Source of the DNA: Bradyrhizobium yuanmingense | Lineage (GTDB): Bacteria > Pseudomonadota > Alphaproteobacteria > Rhizobiales > Xanthobacteraceae | Length of the DNA stretch: 64,000 bases | Assembly: GCF_029167105.1 (NCBI RefSeq) | Contig: NZ_JARFML010000028.1 | Span: forward strand, 36,437-100,436 | Direction of reading: 5' to 3' | In this document: in pieces, positions 60,338 to 64,000 of the stretch | Numbering within the stretch: the first letter of the stretch is position 1 | How the letters are laid out: each line of letters starts with the position of its first letter | Program-made: the position numbers and the translations under genes | Notes under the pieces: model-generated | Told to the model about the DNA's origin: nothing | Seen by the model: the letters and a program-made list of their open reading frames with translations, nothing else | The model's database searches: none

Positions 60338-63300
60338 CTACGCCCCCGCCAGCACTGGCGCGAGCACCACCTCGATCAGCGTGCCGTGGCCGGCGCTCTT
60401 GATGTTGAACCGGGCGCGGTTGGCTTCGACCAGCGCTTTCGTCAGCGACAGGCTCAGCGCCGAGCTGTCGGCGGCATCGCCAGGCGGCGGGGTGCGGAAC
60501 GGCTCCATCGCGGCGGCGACTTCGCGTTCGGAAAGGCCATGGCCGGTGTCGCGGATGCGCAGTGCGATCTCGCCGCGGTCGGTCAGCGCGGTCGAGACGA
60601 TGACCTGGCCGCCGGCGCTGGCGAGCCGGATCGAGTTCGAGATCAGGTTCATGGTGATCTGCCGCATCGCGCGCGCATCGACGCTCACCTGCGGCAGCGC
60701 ATGGGCGAGCGAGGTGCGGATGATGATGCGCTCGCGGTTGGCCTGCGGCTGCATCACCGTCACGCAGGCCTCGACCAAATCGTTCAGGTTCAAGTTCGCG
60801 AAATTCAGGTCGAGCTTGCCGGTCTCGATCCGCGACAGCTCCAGGAGGTCGTCGATGATGGCGATGACGCGCTCGCCGGACGCGCGGATGTCCTTCATGT
60901 ATTCGCCGTAGCGCTCGTTGCCGAGCGCGCCGAAGCGCTCGGAGATCATCACCTCGGCGAAGCCGATGATGGCGTTGAGCGGCGTGCGGATCTCGTGGCT
61001 GATCCGCGCCAGCATGTCGGCCTTGGCGTTGGCCGCGCCGTCGACGAGCCGGCGGGCCTTCGTCAATTCGCTCTCGCCCTTCTTGGCCTGCGAGAGATCG
61101 CGGAACACGGCGAAGAAGTTCGGTCCTTCGGGACGGGTGCGGCCCATGATCATCGCGAGCGGAATGACGCCGCCCTTCTTCTCGCGGCCCAGCACCTCGC
61201 GGCCGTGATCGAGCAGGCTGGAAATGTCCTGGCTCTTCAGGCTTTGCAGATAGTCGGCGACGATCTGCTGGCTCTCGGGCGCGAACAGCGTCAGCAGGTT
61301 CTGCTGCAGCAGCGCCTCGCCGTCATAGCCGAACAGCGCCTCCGCGCTGCGGTTGCAGGCGTGGATGTTGCCTTCGGCATCGAACATCACGATGCCCTCG
61401 GCCGTGGTGTCGAGGATCGCGGCGAGATCCTCGGCCTCGGCTTCGCCCGCCGCGGGCTCGGCGTCCGCGGCCTCAGGCTCTGCGGCCGCAACGGTCACTG
61501 CGACGGCAGGCGCGACGATCGGTGTCGCCTGCGTCAGCGCGCAGATCAGCGCATGCGCGCCGTCGCCGTCCCACTCGATCGTGTGCAGATGCGCTTCCGT
61601 CGTCGCCGGCGGCGCTTCGCCATTCGGAGCCGTCGCGCTGATCGTGACCGGCGTGCCGCCTTGCGAGGTGCTGCTGGCCGCCGACACGCCCGGCTCGACA
61701 TAGAGCGCATCCAGCCCGCCGGCATGCTCCAGCGCGTTCAGGCCGTCATAGCCCATGCGGGCGAGGAAAGCGGGATTGGCGTAGAGCAGGCGGTCGAGCC
61801 GGTAGATCAGGATGCCCGTCGGCAACAGGTCGAGCAGCGTGCGGTCGCGCGCGCTCATCCCGCGCGGCGGCGGTGCCGGCTCGGACAGCCATTCGGCTGC
61901 GGCTTGCGGCGGCTCCGGCTCGGGCGCTTCGGCGCTGATCTCCGCCACTGGTCCGGCCGCGTCGGTCGCAATGATCTCGCGCTTGCGTTCGAGCCGCTCG
62001 GACAATTGCCGCGCGAGCTCGTTGAAGGCGCTGTTCTCGACCGGCGTCAGTGTCGGTGGCCGCGTATCGCCGGCGGCGCGGAACGGCACGACATTGGGAG
62101 GCGTTTCCACGGGCGTGTCCAGTTCGGTTGATTGAGAAGTCGTCTCGCTTGTGGGGTCTGGCAGGTCGGGTTCGGCTTGCGGCTCGGGCTCGGATGGTGC
62201 GATCGGCGGCGCCGCCGCTGCTTCGCCCTCCGCCTCTGTTTCCGCCTCCGCTTCAGGCTCGGCCTCTGCTTCTGGCGCGACGGCCTCAGTGGAGCGATCC
62301 TGTGCGGGCGGCTCGACGAGCAGCTCGAAGCGCCTGAGCGCCTCGAGCCGGTTGAGCGCGTCGAGATCGCGGCAGACGCCGAAGCCGCGGAAGCCGGCGA
62401 ACTCACGGTTGCGGTCGTAGACCGGCAGGCCGGCGAGTTCGACCGGAATGTGCTCGCCGCCGTCGGCCGGCCAATTCACTGTGATGCCGGCCCAGGTATC
62501 CTTGCTTTCGAGCGCCTTCGCCACGCGCCCTTCGGGATCGAGCGAGAATTCCTCGGCGATCTCGCGCCAGGGGCGGCCGAAGCCGGCGGCGGTGTGCGTG
62601 CCCATCAGGCGGATGAAGTCGTCGGAGCCGAGCACGAAGCGGCCCTCGGCATCCATCTGCCAGAGGAAGCGCAGCGGATGCTGACGCGGTGCGGGCGGCT
62701 CTTGCTGGCCCGACTGCTGGTCTGAAGTCGGCTCGACCATGCCTGCATTGATCGGCGCGGGCTGTGGCGAGGCAATGGCTTGCGGCTGGTTTTCAACCGG
62801 AGTTTTGGCCGCCGCGTCAGCCGCCGCCGGGACGACCGGCTCGGGCGCGGGCGCGATCGTCTCGGCGGGCGGTTCGGCGAATGCGTCGAACAGCGCAATC
62901 GGAGACGGTGCCTCGTCTGGCGCAGGCTGTGCGTCCTCCGGCACCGCGTCCGAAGGCGGCACGGGCGTCACGTCGGGTGCGGCCTCGCGCGCCGCCGTGG
63001 TGGCGGCCGGCTCGATCAGCGCGACCAGGCCGACATCGGCGCCGCTGCCGACCCGCTGCAGCACCATCTGGCCGATGCCGATCGGCGTCGCGGCGCGGCC
63101 GGTTGCCAGCGCATCGCTGCGGGCGCGGTCGAGGCCGGCCTCGAGCAGATCGCGGAAGCCGAGCAGGGGGCGCGCGGCCTCGCTCGCGCCGACGAACAGC
63201 CCGTCCGGCGCGAACGCCGCCATCGGCACCTTGGCGCCGGCGACCAGCCGATGCAGCCGCTCCACCAGGGGCATGGTGCGCAGCGTCGGGTCCATCGCGA

Positions 63301-63652
63301 TGACGAGCACGGCGTGACTGCCGTCGGCAAAGTCGAGCCGCGCGCAGCCGCAGGTCATCAGCGCCCCTAACCGGGCGCCGAAGCCGCGCAGCCGCTGCAG
63401 CCGCACCGCGCCGTTCGCCGGCAGCTGGGGGGCGAGCCTGACGACCTGGCGGCGATGGCTGTCGGCGGGGCCGAAAACCTTGTCCGCAAGGCCGGCGCTG
63501 TTGGCCGCGCCGAACAGTTTCGCGCCGACCGGATTGGCCCACAGCACGCGCGCGCCGTCGGTCGACCACAGCCAGACCGGCAGGGCAGAGGTCGCATGCA
63601 CGGCCAGCCGCGGATCGTCCACCCCTCGCAACTGGAAATCCGAACGCGTCAT
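60338..63652 (-). CDS. multi-PAS histidine kinase of the PdhS/PleC type, altered G2 box
   Basis: An 1104-residue cytoplasmic kinase. A PAS-like segment opens it (LPVWLWSTDGARVLWANP, about residues 25-42). An Ala/Pro/Glu linker follows, then PAS around 330-420 (FLWQMDAEGRFVLGSDDF), a second acidic linker, PAS around 625 (LLDLLPTGILIYRLDRLLYA) and PAS around 755 (TAEGIVMFDAEGNIHACNR). The HisKA box ARISHEIRTPLNAIIGFAEV has its histidine near 886. The ERFGALGNERYGEYMKDI stretch marks the DivJ/PleC/PdhS family, which acts on DivK. The N box (MNLISNSIRLA) and G1 (RDTGHGL) are kept, but the G2 glycines are lost (SSALSLSLTKAL). Confidence 0.88.
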   Translation of the reverse strand: MTRSDFQLRGVDDPRLAVHATSALPVWLWSTDGARVLWANPVGAKLFGAANSAGLADKVFGPADSHRRQVVRLAPQLPANGAVRLQRLRGFGARLGALMTCGCARLDFADGSHAVLVIAMDPTLRTMPLVERLHRLVAGAKVPMAAFAPDGLFVGASEAARPLLGFRDLLEAGLDRARSDALATGRAATPIGIGQMVLQRVGSGADVGLVALIEPAATTAAREAAPDVTPVPPSDAVPEDAQPAPDEAPSPIALFDAFAEPPAETIAPAPEPVVPAAADAAAKTPVENQPQAIASPQPAPINAGMVEPTSDQQSGQQEPPAPRQHPLRFLWQMDAEGRFVLGSDDFIRLMGTHTAAGFGRPWREIAEEFSLDPEGRVAKALESKDTWAGITVNWPADGGEHIPVELAGLPVYDRNREFAGFRGFGVCRDLDALNRLEALRRFELLVEPPAQDRSTEAVAPEAEAEPEAEAETEAEGEAAAAPPIAPSEPEPQAEPDLPDPTSETTSQSTELDTPVETPPNVVPFRAAGDTRPPTLTPVENSAFNELARQLSERLERKREIIATDAAGPVAEISAEAPEPEPPQAAAEWLSEPAPPPRGMSARDRTLLDLLPTGILIYRLDRLLYANPAFLARMGYDGLNALEHAGGLDALYVEPGVSAASSTSQGGTPVTISATAPNGEAPPATTEAHLHTIEWDGDGAHALICALTQATPIVAPAVAVTVAAAEPEAADAEPAAGEAEAEDLAAILDTTAEGIVMFDAEGNIHACNRSAEALFGYDGEALLQQNLLTLFAPESQQIVADYLQSLKSQDISSLLDHGREVLGREKKGGVIPLAMIMGRTRPEGPNFFAVFRDLSQAKKGESELTKARRLVDGAANAKADMLARISHEIRTPLNAIIGFAEVMISERFGALGNERYGEYMKDIRASGERVIAIIDDLLELSRIETGKLDLNFANLNLNDLVEACVTVMQPQANRERIIIRTSLAHALPQVSVDARAMRQITMNLISNSIRLASAGGQVIVSTALTDRGEIALRIRDTGHGLSEREVAAAMEPFRTPPPGDAADSSALSLSLTKALVEANRARFNIKSAGHGTLIEVVLAPVLAGA

Positions 63653-63705
63653 CAGGCCGGCTGCATCTCACGCTTCACGAGTGGCGGCTGCCGGGAATGA
63701 CAGCC

Positions 63706-63720
63706 TTAAGAAAGGGTTAG
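63706..63720 (-). promoter_or_regulatory. near-consensus CtrA box before the PdhS-type kinase gene
   Basis: TTAAGAAAGGGTTAG (plus strand) has the TTAA-N7-TTAA spacing with one mismatch in eight, 54 bases upstream of the kinase start. Feedback from CtrA onto a kinase of its own pathway would be plausible, but this is inference. Confidence 0.45.
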
Positions 63721-64000
63721 TATCGCCCGGAAGGCGCGACCAGGTCCACGGCCCAAAGCCCGCAGGCGCCTCCCAAGCGGCGATAACCTTAATCCTGCCA
63801 ACCCCGCAAGCCGAGCCGATGTTGCATCCAAGGGATTCAAAGCGGAGGGCATAGGCGCGCGCAGCACGCGCGGTGCCCATCCTCCCCTGGAGGCGGAGGA
63901 TCGGCTCACATGAGCGTAGCGAATGTGAGACGAGGTGGGGTGACAGTCTCTCCATGGAGGCGGTCCCCGTGGGCCCCACCCCGCTCGCGCTGCGCGCGAC
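63721..64000. other. terminal intergenic stretch without a recognised gene
   Basis: GC-rich DNA with short inverted repeats (for example CATCCTCCCCTGGAGGCGGAGG near 63878 and CCATGGAGG further on). I see no supported coding frame before the window ends. Confidence 0.45.

Noticed and set aside
60386..62131. A 581-codon plus-strand frame opposite the histidine kinase
   Set aside because: Antisense shadow; rich in Arg, Asp and Gly, with no recognisable domain.

Overview
The window is a GC-rich stretch of chromosome from an alphaproteobacterium, most likely Bradyrhizobium or a close relative in the Nitrobacteraceae. This is inferred from protein and RNA families, not from a database search. The pointers are a type II lumazine synthase behind an FMN riboswitch, an alphaproteobacterial serC leader RNA, a PdhS/PleC-type histidine kinase, CtrA-like boxes, an HmuQ/HmuD-like heme monooxygenase, DUF992 and DUF2314 proteins, and many short palindromic intergenic repeats of the kind scattered through Bradyrhizobium genomes. 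I see no tRNA, rRNA, CRISPR array, prophage, transposase or integrase. The window is ordinary core chromosome with a rich layer of small repeats.

Layout. 1-3.5 kb: end of a branched-chain aminotransferase, a DUF2314 protein, hisS, a tautomerase and a hot-dog thioesterase. 3.6-11.2 kb, mostly minus strand: proC, a YbjN protein, then (plus) the FMN riboswitch with ribH, then (minus) prs, a lipoprotein and the tight lgt-midA-pgeF operon. 11.4-16.1 kb, mostly plus: ubiK-like, rplY-pth-ychF, a DUF4282 protein and two overlapping MaoC dehydratases. 16.4-24.6 kb: micro-proteins, an exported protein, two SnoaL/NTF2-like proteins, uvrB and two small proteins. 24.7-31.3 kb: LysR regulator, TauE exporter, a GST, a DUF1800/DUF1501 exported pair and the heme monooxygenase. 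31.4-35.3 kb, minus: aldo-keto reductase, GNAT, a membrane PAS protein, two micro-proteins and a GST. 35.9-49 kb: aspartate aminotransferase, DUF992, an EF-G-like GTPase, an Xre regulator with SulP transporter, aroE, an alpha-hydroxy-acid dehydrogenase (minus), glmM and an MFS exporter. 48.9-55.3 kb: two outer-membrane beta-barrels, GST, GNAT, then serC and serA. 55.5-64 kb: a thiolase, a class C-type serine hydrolase, an HBM chemoreceptor and a large PAS histidine kinase (minus).

How it fits together. Clear functional sets are serine synthesis (serC leader RNA, serC, serA), riboflavin (FMN switch and ribH), lipoprotein and envelope maturation (lgt, midA, pgeF), and translation (rplY, pth, ychF, hisS, EF-G-like). 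A CtrA-type box lies before the first outer-membrane protein gene and a near-match lies before the PdhS-type kinase, which suggests (inference) that both are tied to the cell-cycle network. The most unusual single observation is that this kinase has lost the glycines of its ATP-lid G2 box. The most unusual DNA-level feature is the density and variety of palindromic repeat families, including one element inserted inside another.
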